Source: Bradyrhizobium sp. S69 (GTDB lineage Bacteria; Pseudomonadota; Alphaproteobacteria; Rhizobiales; Xanthobacteraceae). Taken from it: DNA of 64,000 nt. Below are positions 25,115 to 33,222 of this stretch, in pieces (position 1 is the stretch's first letter; each line of letters begins with the position of its first letter). The notes beneath the pieces were generated by a model. It worked only from the letters and a program-made list of their open reading frames with translations, ran no database searches and was not told the origin of the DNA. The translations under genes and the position numbers were made by a program. The stretch spans positions 253,222 to 317,221 of the forward strand of contig NZ_LMUK01000046.1 of the NCBI RefSeq assembly GCF_009766005.1. The letters are read 5' to 3'.

Positions 25115-25465
25115 ATGCAGTATTTGCTGATGATCTACCAGAACGAAGCCGAGTTCGGAAAATTGGACGCGGCGGGGCGCAAGAACGTGACCGCGGAATA
25201 CGGCGCGTTCACGCAAGGCATCATCCAGAGCGGCCATTTCAAGGCCGGCGATGGACTGCAGCCGACCTCGACCGCGACCACGGTGCGGGTTCGCGACGGC
25301 AAGACCTTGACCACGGATGGTCCGTTCGCGGAAACCCGCGAGCAGCTCGCCGGATACTATCTGGTCGAGGCCAAGGATCTCGACACGGCGTTGGCGATCG
25401 GCGCGCGCATTCCCGGCGCCAGGACGGGTTCGGTCGAGGTCAGGCCGGTGATGGTCTATGATTGA
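25115..25465 (+). CDS. YCII-related DGPF-domain protein
   Basis: The 116-residue single-domain protein begins MQYLLMIYQNEAEF and carries the family motif TDGPFAETREQLAGYYLVEA (about 68-87). DGPF/YCII proteins have a ferredoxin-like fold and often lie beside ECF sigma factors of group ECF42, as here, 68 bases before the sigma gene. ATG 25115 has AAAAGGGAG upstream. They are likely targets or partners of the sigma factor; the chemistry is unknown. Confidence 0.88.
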   Translation: MQYLLMIYQNEAEFGKLDAAGRKNVTAEYGAFTQGIIQSGHFKAGDGLQPTSTATTVRVRDGKTLTTDGPFAETREQLAGYYLVEAKDLDTALAIGARIPGARTGSVEVRPVMVYD

Positions 25466-25474
25466 TGGTTGAAT

Positions 25475-25518
25475 GTCGTTCCGGGGCGCGCGTTGGCGTG
25501 ACCCCGGAAGGACGACCA
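25475..25518. repeat. Short GTCGTTCCGGGGC palindrome
   Basis: An inverted repeat with outer arms GTCGTTCCGGGG and CCCCGGAAGGACGAC, with a few mismatches. It is a short relative of the 14977-15101 element. It lies between the DGPF gene and the sigma gene, inside the presumed operon. Confidence 0.55.
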
Positions 25519-25532
25519 TTGAGCTTGGTGCG

Positions 25533-26801
25533 ATGACCCCCACCGAGATCGAACACATCTTTCGCGACGAAGCGGGCCGGGCGCTGGCGACGCTGATCCG
25601 GCTGCTCGGCGATTTCGATCGCGCCGAGGAAGCCTTGCAGGATGCGTTTGCCACGGCGCTGGAGCGCTGGCCCGCGATGGCGGCGCCGGCCAATCCGCGG
25701 GCGTGGCTGGTCAGTGTCGGGCGCAACAAGGCGATCGACCGGGTGCGCCGGCACATCGCGTTTCGCGGCAAGCAGCAACAACTCGCGCATGAACTCGAAC
25801 TCAACGCGGCAGTCGACGGTCCTTGCGCCGATGAAGCGCCGGACCCGGCGCTCGATGACGACATGCTGCGGCTGATCTTCATCTGCTGCCATCCGGCGTT
25901 TGCCGCTGAGGTTCAGGTCGCGCTGACCTTGCGCACGGTGTGCGGGCTGACCACCGCGCAGGTCGCGCGCGCCTTTCTCGCCTCCGAAGAAGCGATGGCG
26001 CAGCGGCTGGTCCGCGCCAAGCAAAAAATAAGACTGGCCGGCATTCCCTATGAGGTGCCGGATCGCGACGCGCTAGCACCGCGGCTGCGCGGGGTGCTCG
26101 CGGTGATCTACCTCGTGTTCACCGAGGGCTATGCCGCGACCTCGGGCGAGGATTTGATGCGCCCGGATCTGGCGCGCGAAGCGATCCGGCTCGGCCGCCT
26201 GCTCGATGCGCTGATGCCGCGGCGCGGCGAGATCAGGGGATTGTTGGCCTTGATGCTGCTGCACGATGCGCGGCGTGCCGGGCGCGCCACCGCCGGCGGC
26301 GATATCGTGCTGCTGGAAGAACAGGACCGCGCGCTGTGGGATCATGCCCAGATCGCCGAAGGCCTGCGGCTGGTCGAAGACGCGCTGTCGATCCCGGGGC
26401 GTCCGGAATCCTACGCGGTGCAGGCGGCGATCGCGGCGTTGCATGCGCGGGCGCCGAGCTATCGCGACACCGACTGGCCGCAGATCGCGGGCCTCTATGA
26501 AGTGCTGCTGCGCATCAGCCCGTCGCCGGTGGTCGAGCTCAACCATGCCGCCGTGGTTTCGATGGTGGACGGTCCGGCGCGCGCGCTGGCGCTGGTCGAT
26601 GCGCTGGCCGCGCGCGGCGGGCTCGACGGCTACGAATTGCTGCCCGCGGTCCGCGCCGATCTGCTGCGCCGGCTCGGCCGCCATCAGGATGCGCGCGAAG
26701 CCTACCGCGAAGCCACCGCCGCGACGCAACTGGAGCCGCTGCGAAGGCTCTATGCGCGAAGGCTGGCGGAGATGGAAGGTGCGGCAGATTTGAAAACGTA
26801 A
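25533..26801 (+). CDS. ECF42-type RNA polymerase sigma factor with C-terminal extension
   Basis: The 422-residue sigma factor has region 2 (residues about 10-80, including RLLGDFDRAEEALQDAFATA and NPRAWLVSVGRNKAIDRVRR) and region 4 (about 125-180, CGLTTAQVARAFLASEEAMA). A helical C-terminal domain of about 240 residues follows, with TPR-like character (VVELNHAAVVSMVDGPARAL and LRRLGRHQDAREAYREATAA). ECF42 sigmas lack a separate anti-sigma factor, are linked to DGPF proteins, and are thought to be regulated through this extension. ATG 25533 lacks a clear ribosome site and follows a palindromic repeat. Confidence 0.88.
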   Translation: MTPTEIEHIFRDEAGRALATLIRLLGDFDRAEEALQDAFATALERWPAMAAPANPRAWLVSVGRNKAIDRVRRHIAFRGKQQQLAHELELNAAVDGPCADEAPDPALDDDMLRLIFICCHPAFAAEVQVALTLRTVCGLTTAQVARAFLASEEAMAQRLVRAKQKIRLAGIPYEVPDRDALAPRLRGVLAVIYLVFTEGYAATSGEDLMRPDLAREAIRLGRLLDALMPRRGEIRGLLALMLLHDARRAGRATAGGDIVLLEEQDRALWDHAQIAEGLRLVEDALSIPGRPESYAVQAAIAALHARAPSYRDTDWPQIAGLYEVLLRISPSPVVELNHAAVVSMVDGPARALALVDALAARGGLDGYELLPAVRADLLRRLGRHQDAREAYREATAATQLEPLRRLYARRLAEMEGAADLKT

Positions 26802-26817
26802 TGCGCAGCGGGCTGTC

Positions 26818-26962
26818 GTCCCTTCTCCCCTTGTGGGAGAAGGTGGCTCGAATGAGCGCAGCGAGTTCGAGACGGATGAGGGGTCGTGCGTGTGGCAACC
26901 CCTCATCCGGCACGGACTTCGTCCGCGCCACCTTCTCCCACAAGGGGAGAAGGGAAGCGCAC
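26818..26962. repeat. Palindromic repeat, CTCCCCTTGTGGGAG family
   Basis: Outer arms are CCCTTCTCCCCTTGTGGGAGAAGG and its complement. Inner arms TGAGGGGT and ACCCCTCA surround a central loop. Total length is about 145 bases. It fills the gap between the convergent sigma-factor and amidase genes and is a close relative of the copy at 35.8 kb. Confidence 0.8.
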
Positions 26963-26984
26963 CGCTCGCGCTAAAATAACGTCT

Positions 26985-27764
26985 CTACCCCGCCGCGAGC
27001 TTGGCGTCGGCGGGCAGGCTGCCGAGCAACGCTTGCAGCGTCACCAGGGTCGAATGATCGGCGACGCCATCGACGCGGGCGGGGCGGAAGTGGCGCTGGA
27101 ACGCGGTGACCACCTCCATGGTGGCGCCGTCATATTTGCCCGAGACCGGCACGGCGTAGCCGTAGCGGGCGAGCGCCTGCTGCAGGCTCTCGACTTCCTG
27201 GCTGATGGTGCCGAGCTTCAGGGTTTCGCCGCGCACGATCGGCGCCGGCTGCACCCAATGGCCGACGCCGGAATTGGCCAGCGAATGCCACGGGAATTTC
27301 TCGCCGGGGTCCTTCTTGCGCGCGGGCGCGATATCGGAATGCGCCAGCACGCGGTGGGTCGGCACCTTGCGGCGGAGCATGATGCCGCGGCACAATGCGA
27401 TCACCGCGGCGATCTGGCGCAGCGGAAAGTCCGGATAGCCCCAGTCATGGCCGCGATTGATGATCTCGACGCCGATCGAGCAGGAATTGAGGTCGTCCTC
27501 GCCGGCCCACAACGACACGCCGGCATGCCAGGCGCGCTTGGCTTCCGGCACGCACTGCACGATGCGGCCGTCTTCCAGCACGATGTAATGCGCGGAAACG
27601 TCGGTGCCGGCGCTGCAGAGCTGGGCGATCGCGCCTTCCACATCGGGCATGCCGGTGTAGTGCAGCACGATCATGTCGGGCAGCCGGCCCTTGTTGCGGT
27701 CGCCGTAATTGGCCGAGGGGATGACGTCGGAAGCGATCGAGGAATCGGGAGTGAATGTCTTCAT
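26985..27764 (-). CDS. N-acetylmuramoyl-L-alanine amidase (Amidase_2) with peptidoglycan-binding domain
   Basis: The 259-residue protein has an N-terminal zinc amidase domain (about 15-170): IVLHYTGM with the first His ligand, SAHYIVLEDGRIVQCV, GVEIINRGHDW and THRVLAHSDIAPARKKDPGE with the second His and the Lys/Asp site. A C-terminal PG_binding_1 domain follows (about 190-255, LQQALARYGYAVPVSGKYDG). It is an AmiD-like enzyme that splits muramic acid from stem peptides. No signal peptide is evident with this start. The frame is open to 27944, so a longer N-terminus is possible. It is divergent from the division cluster. Confidence 0.85.
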   Translation of the reverse strand: MKTFTPDSSIASDVIPSANYGDRNKGRLPDMIVLHYTGMPDVEGAIAQLCSAGTDVSAHYIVLEDGRIVQCVPEAKRAWHAGVSLWAGEDDLNSCSIGVEIINRGHDWGYPDFPLRQIAAVIALCRGIMLRRKVPTHRVLAHSDIAPARKKDPGEKFPWHSLANSGVGHWVQPAPIVRGETLKLGTISQEVESLQQALARYGYAVPVSGKYDGATMEVVTAFQRHFRPARVDGVADHSTLVTLQALLGSLPADAKLAAG

Positions 27765-28352
27765 ATTCGCGTTGGCCCTGGGAATCGGGAGGGCACGTTG
27801 ACGCTTCGAATCAGCTCCGGCAGACGCGAACGAACCAATCGGCATAGGACCACTCAAACCGGGCAAGAGAACGGCAACGGAACGGCAGCGGACAGATTTC
27901 ACGACTAAGTCGTTTACTATTCCTTTACGATGTCGTCCGCGCAATGCGCCGATGGCCGGCCAATGCGCATTTTGGCCGAGTGTGTGCGGGACGCATCACC
28001 GCCTTTCCGGCCGCTGTTTGGCGGATAATACCCCCTAAAAGTCGCTGCAATCCGGCACGCCACCGTCAACGCTTTCTTAACGCTAACTGCCGTTACTAAG
28101 TGGTGAAGTGCCGAACCGGCTTTTGGGACGGCCGAGACCTGTCTGACGCCCGAAATCCCAGCTCGAATGCCATGGCAGCCCATCACATTCCATGCGGAAA
28201 CCAGGGTTTGCGCGGCGGGGCAGGCGGAAGTCGAAACTCGGCCTCGCGACCGCCCTTCGCGCCGGCAGGGTTTCCCGACGGGAGAAGGCTTCTCGATCGG
28301 GCAAGACTTCTCGATGCGGGAAGATCACGCAAACGGAGATATTCGAGGCGCA
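27765..28352. other. Divergent regulatory region before the division cluster; no mraZ
   Basis: About 590 bases lie between the amidase and the first translated unit of the dcw cluster. The first 180 bases could encode an amidase N-terminal extension. A relatively AT-rich part (27898-28100) is the likely promoter zone. A tandem pair CTTCTCGATCGGG (28289-28301) and CTTCTCGATGCGGG (28307-28320) lies just upstream of the cluster. No MraZ-like ORF, which heads many dcw clusters, is present. Confidence 0.5.
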
Positions 28353-28439
28353 ATGGACCGGTTGGCGTCCCATCTCTGGCTCCAGATACCGGCCGCGCGT
28401 GCGGCCAAGGGCTGGATTACCGGCTGGATTACGGCATGA
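28353..28439 (+). CDS. Candidate 28-residue upstream peptide coupled to rsmH
   Basis: A short ORF starts at ATG 28353 with GAGG four bases upstream. It ends at a TGA overlapping the rsmH ATG (ATGA at 28436-28439). The peptide starts MDRLASHLWLQIPAARAAKG and ends with a duplicated Trp-Ile-Thr motif (GWITGWITA). The overlap suggests translational coupling into rsmH. The same frame is open further upstream, so the true start is uncertain and the ORF might be chance. Confidence 0.35.
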   Translation: MDRLASHLWLQIPAARAAKGWITGWITA

Positions 28440-29431
28440 GCGCCTCGACCAGTCGACATATCCCGGTTCTCGGCGTCGAGGCGGTGGAACTGCTGTCGCC
28501 CCGCGACGGCGGCATCTATGTCGACGCGACCTTCGGCGCCGGCGGCTACAGCCGGATGATTCTGGCGGTTCCCGGCACCCATGTGATCGGCATCGACCGC
28601 GATCGCACCGCGATATCGGGCGGCTTCGACCTCGTGGACGGCTCGGCCGGCCGGCTGACCCTGGTCGAGGACCGGTTTTCCAATCTGACTGAGGTGTGTG
28701 CGGCCCAAGGCGTCTTGGCGGTCGACGGCGTCGTGATGGATGTCGGGGTGTCCTCGATGCAACTCGACCAGGCCGAGCGCGGCTTCTCGTTCCGTCTCGG
28801 CGGCCCGCTCGACATGCGGATGGGGCATGACGGGCCGACCGCGGCCGATGTCGTCGCCAAGGCGTCCGAGGCCGATCTCGCCAACGTCATCTATATCTTC
28901 GGCGAAGAGCGTCATTCCCGCGCCGTCGCCCGCGCCATCGTCGCCGCGCGCAAGGAAGCGCCGATCACGACGACACGAGCGCTGGCCGATATCGTCTCCA
29001 AGGTGGTGCGCTCGAAGCCGAACGAAATTCATCCGGCGACACGAACGTTTCAGGCGTTGCGGATCTTCGTCAACGAAGAACTCGACGAACTGCATCTGGC
29101 GCTGGCCGCGGCCGAGCGCATGCTGAAACCCGGCGGGCGCCTTGCGGTGGTCTCGTTCCATTCGCTCGAAGACCGCATCGTCAAGAACTTCCTGGTCGAG
29201 CGCGGCAAAGCCGGTGGCGGATCGCGGCATCTGCCCGAACTGGCGCAGGCCGCGCCGAGCTTTCATGTGTTGACCAAGCGCCCCGTCACGCCCGGCGATG
29301 CAGAGGTCGCAGCCAATCCGCGCGCACGCTCGGCAAAACTGCGCGGCGCCGAACGCACCGAAGCACCGGCGCACGCCGCCGCCGCATTGCCGGCCTGGCC
29401 GCAGCTTGCCGACGTCCTGAGGGGAGGCTGA
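28436..29431 (+). CDS. rsmH: 16S rRNA (cytosine-1402 N4) methyltransferase RsmH
   Basis: The 331-residue SAM-dependent enzyme (older name MraW) methylates C1402 of 16S rRNA. It has HIPVLGVEAVELLSPRDGGI at the N-terminus, the SAM loop VDATFGAGGYS (about 29-39), VMDVGVSSMQLDQAERGFSF and the C-terminal VVSFHSLEDRIVKNFL and NPRARSAKLRGAER. It is the first conserved gene of the dcw cluster and lies directly before ftsL (two bases between stop and start). Confidence 0.95.
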   Translation: MSASTSRHIPVLGVEAVELLSPRDGGIYVDATFGAGGYSRMILAVPGTHVIGIDRDRTAISGGFDLVDGSAGRLTLVEDRFSNLTEVCAAQGVLAVDGVVMDVGVSSMQLDQAERGFSFRLGGPLDMRMGHDGPTAADVVAKASEADLANVIYIFGEERHSRAVARAIVAARKEAPITTTRALADIVSKVVRSKPNEIHPATRTFQALRIFVNEELDELHLALAAAERMLKPGGRLAVVSFHSLEDRIVKNFLVERGKAGGGSRHLPELAQAAPSFHVLTKRPVTPGDAEVAANPRARSAKLRGAERTEAPAHAAAALPAWPQLADVLRGG

Positions 29432-29433
29432 GC

Positions 29434-29940
29434 ATGCGGATCCTCCACCTTCTCGTGATCGGCATCCTGGTGTTCGCGGCGGCCTATGTTTACCGGATCA
29501 AGATGGAATCCACCGTGCGCACCGAGCGGGTATTGCGGCTGCACGCGGATATTCGCGAGCAACGTGACGCCATCGCAGCGCTGCGCGCCGAATGGACGCG
29601 GCTCGATGCGCCGCTGCGGCTGCAGGGCCTGGTCGAACGGCATCTGCCGCTAAAGCCGGTCGTCGCCACGCAGTATGATTCTCTGAAAAACCTGCCCGAG
29701 CGGCCGGCGCGTCTGGTGCAGCCCGGCGATCCCGATCCGATCGGCTCGATGATCTCGGCCGTCGAGGCGGTGGCCGCCGGCGCGCCCGCCACCGGTGCGC
29801 CGTCGAATAGCGCCGCGGCAAGCAATGCGGCGTCGACGGGGCCTGACACCACCGGTTCGGTGACAACACCTGACCAGACGCCTGCGGCCACATCCGCTTC
29901 CACGCCTGACGCGGCATCCGACCCGGAGGATGCGCAATGA
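29434..29940 (+). CDS. ftsL: Cell division protein FtsL
   Basis: The 168-residue bitopic membrane protein has a very short cytoplasmic start, one transmembrane helix (residues 4-22, LHLLVIGILVFAAAYVYRI) and a periplasmic coiled-coil segment (about 25-65). An Ala/Pro/Ser/Thr-rich tail of about 60 residues is longer than in most FtsL proteins. FtsL joins FtsQ and FtsB in the divisome and activates FtsW/FtsI. GGGAGG precedes the ATG. It overlaps ftsI by four bases. Confidence 0.88.
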   Translation: MRILHLLVIGILVFAAAYVYRIKMESTVRTERVLRLHADIREQRDAIAALRAEWTRLDAPLRLQGLVERHLPLKPVVATQYDSLKNLPERPARLVQPGDPDPIGSMISAVEAVAAGAPATGAPSNSAAASNAASTGPDTTGSVTTPDQTPAATSASTPDAASDPEDAQ

Positions 29941-31703
29941 CCGACCGCGCGCTCGTGCCCGTCAAGCCAAAATCTGCCGAACCAAAATCTACCGAACCTT
30001 GGCGGCAGCGGCTGATCCGCAGCCTGCTCTACGGGCGCAACGTCGATCGCGCCGCGAAAGCGCGCGCCCGCGTCGGCTTCGCGATCCTGGCGTTCGCCGC
30101 GGTCTACGCCATCATCGGCGGCCGGCTCGTGATGTATGCCACCATCGGCGACAGCCATGGCACCCGCCGCACTGCCTCGCAGGACGCGATCGCGACCGCG
30201 CGGCCCGACATCGTCGATCGCAACGGCGAGGTGCTCGCCACCGACGTCAAGGCGCCGAGCCTGTTCGCCGAGCCGCGCCGCATCATCGACAAGGACGAGG
30301 CGATCGAACTGTTGACCGCGACCTTGCCGGATCTCGACACCGGCGAAGTCCGCGACCGGGTGTCAGGCAAAAAAGGTTTTGTCTGGCTGAAGCGCGAAAT
30401 CACCCCGTCGCAGCAGCAGGAGATTCACCGCCTCGGCATTCCCGGCATCGGCTTCCTGCGCGAGAACAAGCGCGTTTATCCCACCGGCTCCGAAGTCGCG
30501 CATGTGATCGGCCTGGTCAATATCGACAACCAGGGTATCGCCGGGATGGAGAAGTGGGTCGACAACAACGGCCTTGCCGACCTGCACCGCGCCGGCTTCG
30601 CCACCGACCGGCAGCAGCAGCCGGTCGAATTGTCGGTCGATTTGCGCGTCGAGCACGCGCTGCGTGACGAACTGCTCAAGGCCAAGGAAAAGTTCCACGC
30701 CAAGGCGGCCTCCGGCCTCGTCTCCAATGTCAGGACCGGCGAGATCGTGGCGATGGTGTCGTTGCCGGATTTCGATCCCAACAACCCGAAAGAAGCGCAC
30801 GATCCCGATCGCATCAACCGGCTGACCACCGGCGTCTACGAGTTGGGCTCGACCTTCAAGGCCTTCACGTTGGCGATGGCGCTCGATGCCGGCAAGGATC
30901 TCAACTCGATGTGGGATGCGCGCGGGCCGCTGCACTACGGCAAGTTCACGATCCACGATGACGAGCCGAAAGGCCGCTTCATCAGCATGAAAGAAGTTTT
31001 CACCTTCTCCTCCAATGTCGGCGCGGCGCGCATCGCGCTCGGCCAGGGCGTCGAGGCGCACAAGGCGTTCCTGCGCAAGATGGGACAGATGGACCGGCTG
31101 CGCACCGAACTGCCCGAAAGCGCAGCTCCGCTGGTGCCGAAGCACTGGGGCGAGTTGAACACCGTGACCATCGCCTTCGGGCACGGCATCGCTGTGGCGC
31201 CGCTACAGGCGGTGATGGGCATCGATGCGCTGGTCAATGGCGGCTTGCTGATTCCGCCGACCTTCCTCAAGCGCAGCGAGCAGGAAGCGAGGGCGATCGC
31301 CAAGCAGGTGATCAAGCCCGAGACCTCTGAAAAGATGCGCTTCCTGATGCGCCTCAACGCCGAGGTCGGCACCGCGCGCAAGGCCGATGTCAAAGGCTAT
31401 TATATCGGCGGCAAAACCGGCACCGCCGAAAAAGTCATCAATGGCCGCTACGCCAAGAAGAAAGTGCTGACCGCCTTCACCGCGATCCTGCCGGCCGATA
31501 ACCCCAAATACCAGCTCCTGATCATGCTGGACGAGCCGCAGTCGCTGAAGGAGACCTACGGTTTCATCACCTCGGGCTGGAACGCGGTGCCGACCGGTGG
31601 CGCCGTGATCGCCCGCATTGCGCCGCTTTTGGGCATCGAGCCGCGGTTCGATTTGCCGCCGTCTGACCGCCTTATTCTTGCGGCATCCAAAACAACCCAG
31701 TAA
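29937..31703 (+). CDS. ftsI: Septal peptidoglycan transpeptidase FtsI (PBP3)
   Basis: The 588-residue class B penicillin-binding protein has a cytoplasmic N-terminus, one transmembrane helix (about 46-66), a dimerisation/pedestal domain and a C-terminal transpeptidase domain. Active-site motifs are STFK (Ser305), SSN (358-360) and KTGT (493-496). It cross-links septal peptidoglycan in complex with FtsW. ATGA overlap with ftsL points to coupled translation. Length is normal for the family. Confidence 0.95.
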   Translation: MTDRALVPVKPKSAEPKSTEPWRQRLIRSLLYGRNVDRAAKARARVGFAILAFAAVYAIIGGRLVMYATIGDSHGTRRTASQDAIATARPDIVDRNGEVLATDVKAPSLFAEPRRIIDKDEAIELLTATLPDLDTGEVRDRVSGKKGFVWLKREITPSQQQEIHRLGIPGIGFLRENKRVYPTGSEVAHVIGLVNIDNQGIAGMEKWVDNNGLADLHRAGFATDRQQQPVELSVDLRVEHALRDELLKAKEKFHAKAASGLVSNVRTGEIVAMVSLPDFDPNNPKEAHDPDRINRLTTGVYELGSTFKAFTLAMALDAGKDLNSMWDARGPLHYGKFTIHDDEPKGRFISMKEVFTFSSNVGAARIALGQGVEAHKAFLRKMGQMDRLRTELPESAAPLVPKHWGELNTVTIAFGHGIAVAPLQAVMGIDALVNGGLLIPPTFLKRSEQEARAIAKQVIKPETSEKMRFLMRLNAEVGTARKADVKGYYIGGKTGTAEKVINGRYAKKKVLTAFTAILPADNPKYQLLIMLDEPQSLKETYGFITSGWNAVPTGGAVIARIAPLLGIEPRFDLPPSDRLILAASKTTQ

Positions 31704-31761
31704 GCCGTGCGTATATTGTTTTAGCCTTGCAGCCGCCCGCGCGCCGCGGCAACGGACGATC

Positions 31762-33222
31762 ATGAAACTTCGCGAACTCATCAGCGACGACGTGACGATC
31801 GAGCCGCAGGCGGGTGCAATTGAAATCAGCGGCCTCGCGTTCGACAGCCGCGTGGTCAAGCCGGGCGATCTGTTCTTCGCGCTCTCAGGCTCGAAGACCG
31901 ACGGCGCGCGCTTCATCGATGCTGCGATCGCACAAGGCGCGGTCGCGATCGCGGGCGATCAGGCGCCGTCGAATTCTGGCGCCGTGCCGTTCGTCCCCAC
32001 CTCGAATCCGCGCCGCGCGCTGGCGCTGGCCGCCGCGCGATTTTATCCGCGGCAGCCCGCAACCATCGCGGCCGTCACCGGCACCAGCGGCAAGACGTCG
32101 GTCGCAGCCTTCGCGCGACAGATATGGCTCTCGCTCGGTCACGCCGCCGCCAGCATCGGCACCATCGGGCTGGTCTCGCCTGATCGTACCATCTACGGAT
32201 CGCTGACGACGCCGGATCCGATCGCGCTGCATCGCCAGCTCGACGAGATCGCGCAGGATGGCGTCACGCATCTGGCGTTCGAGGCCTCCTCGCACGGCCT
32301 CGATCAGTTCCGGCTCGACGGCGTGCGGATCGCCGCCGGCGGCTTTACCAATCTGTCGCGCGATCACATGGATTATCATCCGGATATCGCGCATTACCTC
32401 GCCGCCAAGCTGCGGCTGTTTCGCGATCTGGTCTCAGCCGACGGCGCCGCGGTGATCTCGGCCGATCATGATGTCTCGCAAGCCGTGATCGATGCGGCGG
32501 CCGCGCGCAAACTGCGCATCATCACCGTCGGTCGCAACGGCGATGGCGCAGGCGAGGGGATTTGTCTGTTGGCTGCCGAGATCGATGGCCTCGCGCAACA
32601 GCTTAACCTCGAACATCGCGGCCGCCAACACGCGTTGCGGCTGCCGCTGGTCGGCGAATTCCAGGTCGAGAACGCGCTGGTCGCAGCGGGTCTCGCGATC
32701 GGCACCGGCAGCGAACCTGAGGCGGTGTTCGCCGCCCTCGAACATCTCGAGGGCGCCAAAGGCCGGCTCGAGCGGGTCGGCGAGCACAATGGCGCTGCGA
32801 TCTTTGTCGATTACGCCCACAAGCCTGATGCGTTGGCGAAAGCGCTGCAGGCGCTGCGGCCCTATGCCAAACGCCGCCTGGTGGTGGTGTTCGGCGCCGG
32901 CGGCGACCGCGATGCCGGCAAGCGTCCGTTGATGGGCGCGATCGCGGCCGAACATGCCGACAGCGTCATCGTCACCGACGACAATCCGCGCAGCGAAACG
33001 CCGCAAGCCATCCGCGCCGCGATCCTGGCCACCGCCACCGGCGCCAGGGAAATCGGCGACCGCGCCGAGGCGATCCGGACCGCGATTGGCGGCCTTCAGC
33101 CGGGCGATGCGCTCTTGATTGCCGGCAAGGGCCATGAGACCGGACAGATCGTCGGCGACAAGACGCTGCCTTTCAGCGATCACGATGCGGTGATCGCAGC
33201 ACTCGCGCCGAGGGTTGCATGA
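31762..33222 (+). CDS. murE: UDP-MurNAc-L-Ala-D-Glu:meso-diaminopimelate ligase MurE
   Basis: The 486-residue cytoplasmic Mur ligase adds meso-diaminopimelate to the UDP-MurNAc dipeptide. The ATP loop is TGTSGKTS (about 106-113). DNPR (407-410) is the meso-DAP recognition motif that separates it from lysine-adding enzymes. ATG 31762 starts at the usual MurE N-terminus (MKLRELISDD); an in-frame extension overlapping ftsI is ignored. The stop overlaps the murF start (ATGA). Confidence 0.94.
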   Translation: MKLRELISDDVTIEPQAGAIEISGLAFDSRVVKPGDLFFALSGSKTDGARFIDAAIAQGAVAIAGDQAPSNSGAVPFVPTSNPRRALALAAARFYPRQPATIAAVTGTSGKTSVAAFARQIWLSLGHAAASIGTIGLVSPDRTIYGSLTTPDPIALHRQLDEIAQDGVTHLAFEASSHGLDQFRLDGVRIAAGGFTNLSRDHMDYHPDIAHYLAAKLRLFRDLVSADGAAVISADHDVSQAVIDAAAARKLRIITVGRNGDGAGEGICLLAAEIDGLAQQLNLEHRGRQHALRLPLVGEFQVENALVAAGLAIGTGSEPEAVFAALEHLEGAKGRLERVGEHNGAAIFVDYAHKPDALAKALQALRPYAKRRLVVVFGAGGDRDAGKRPLMGAIAAEHADSVIVTDDNPRSETPQAIRAAILATATGAREIGDRAEAIRTAIGGLQPGDALLIAGKGHETGQIVGDKTLPFSDHDAVIAALAPRVA

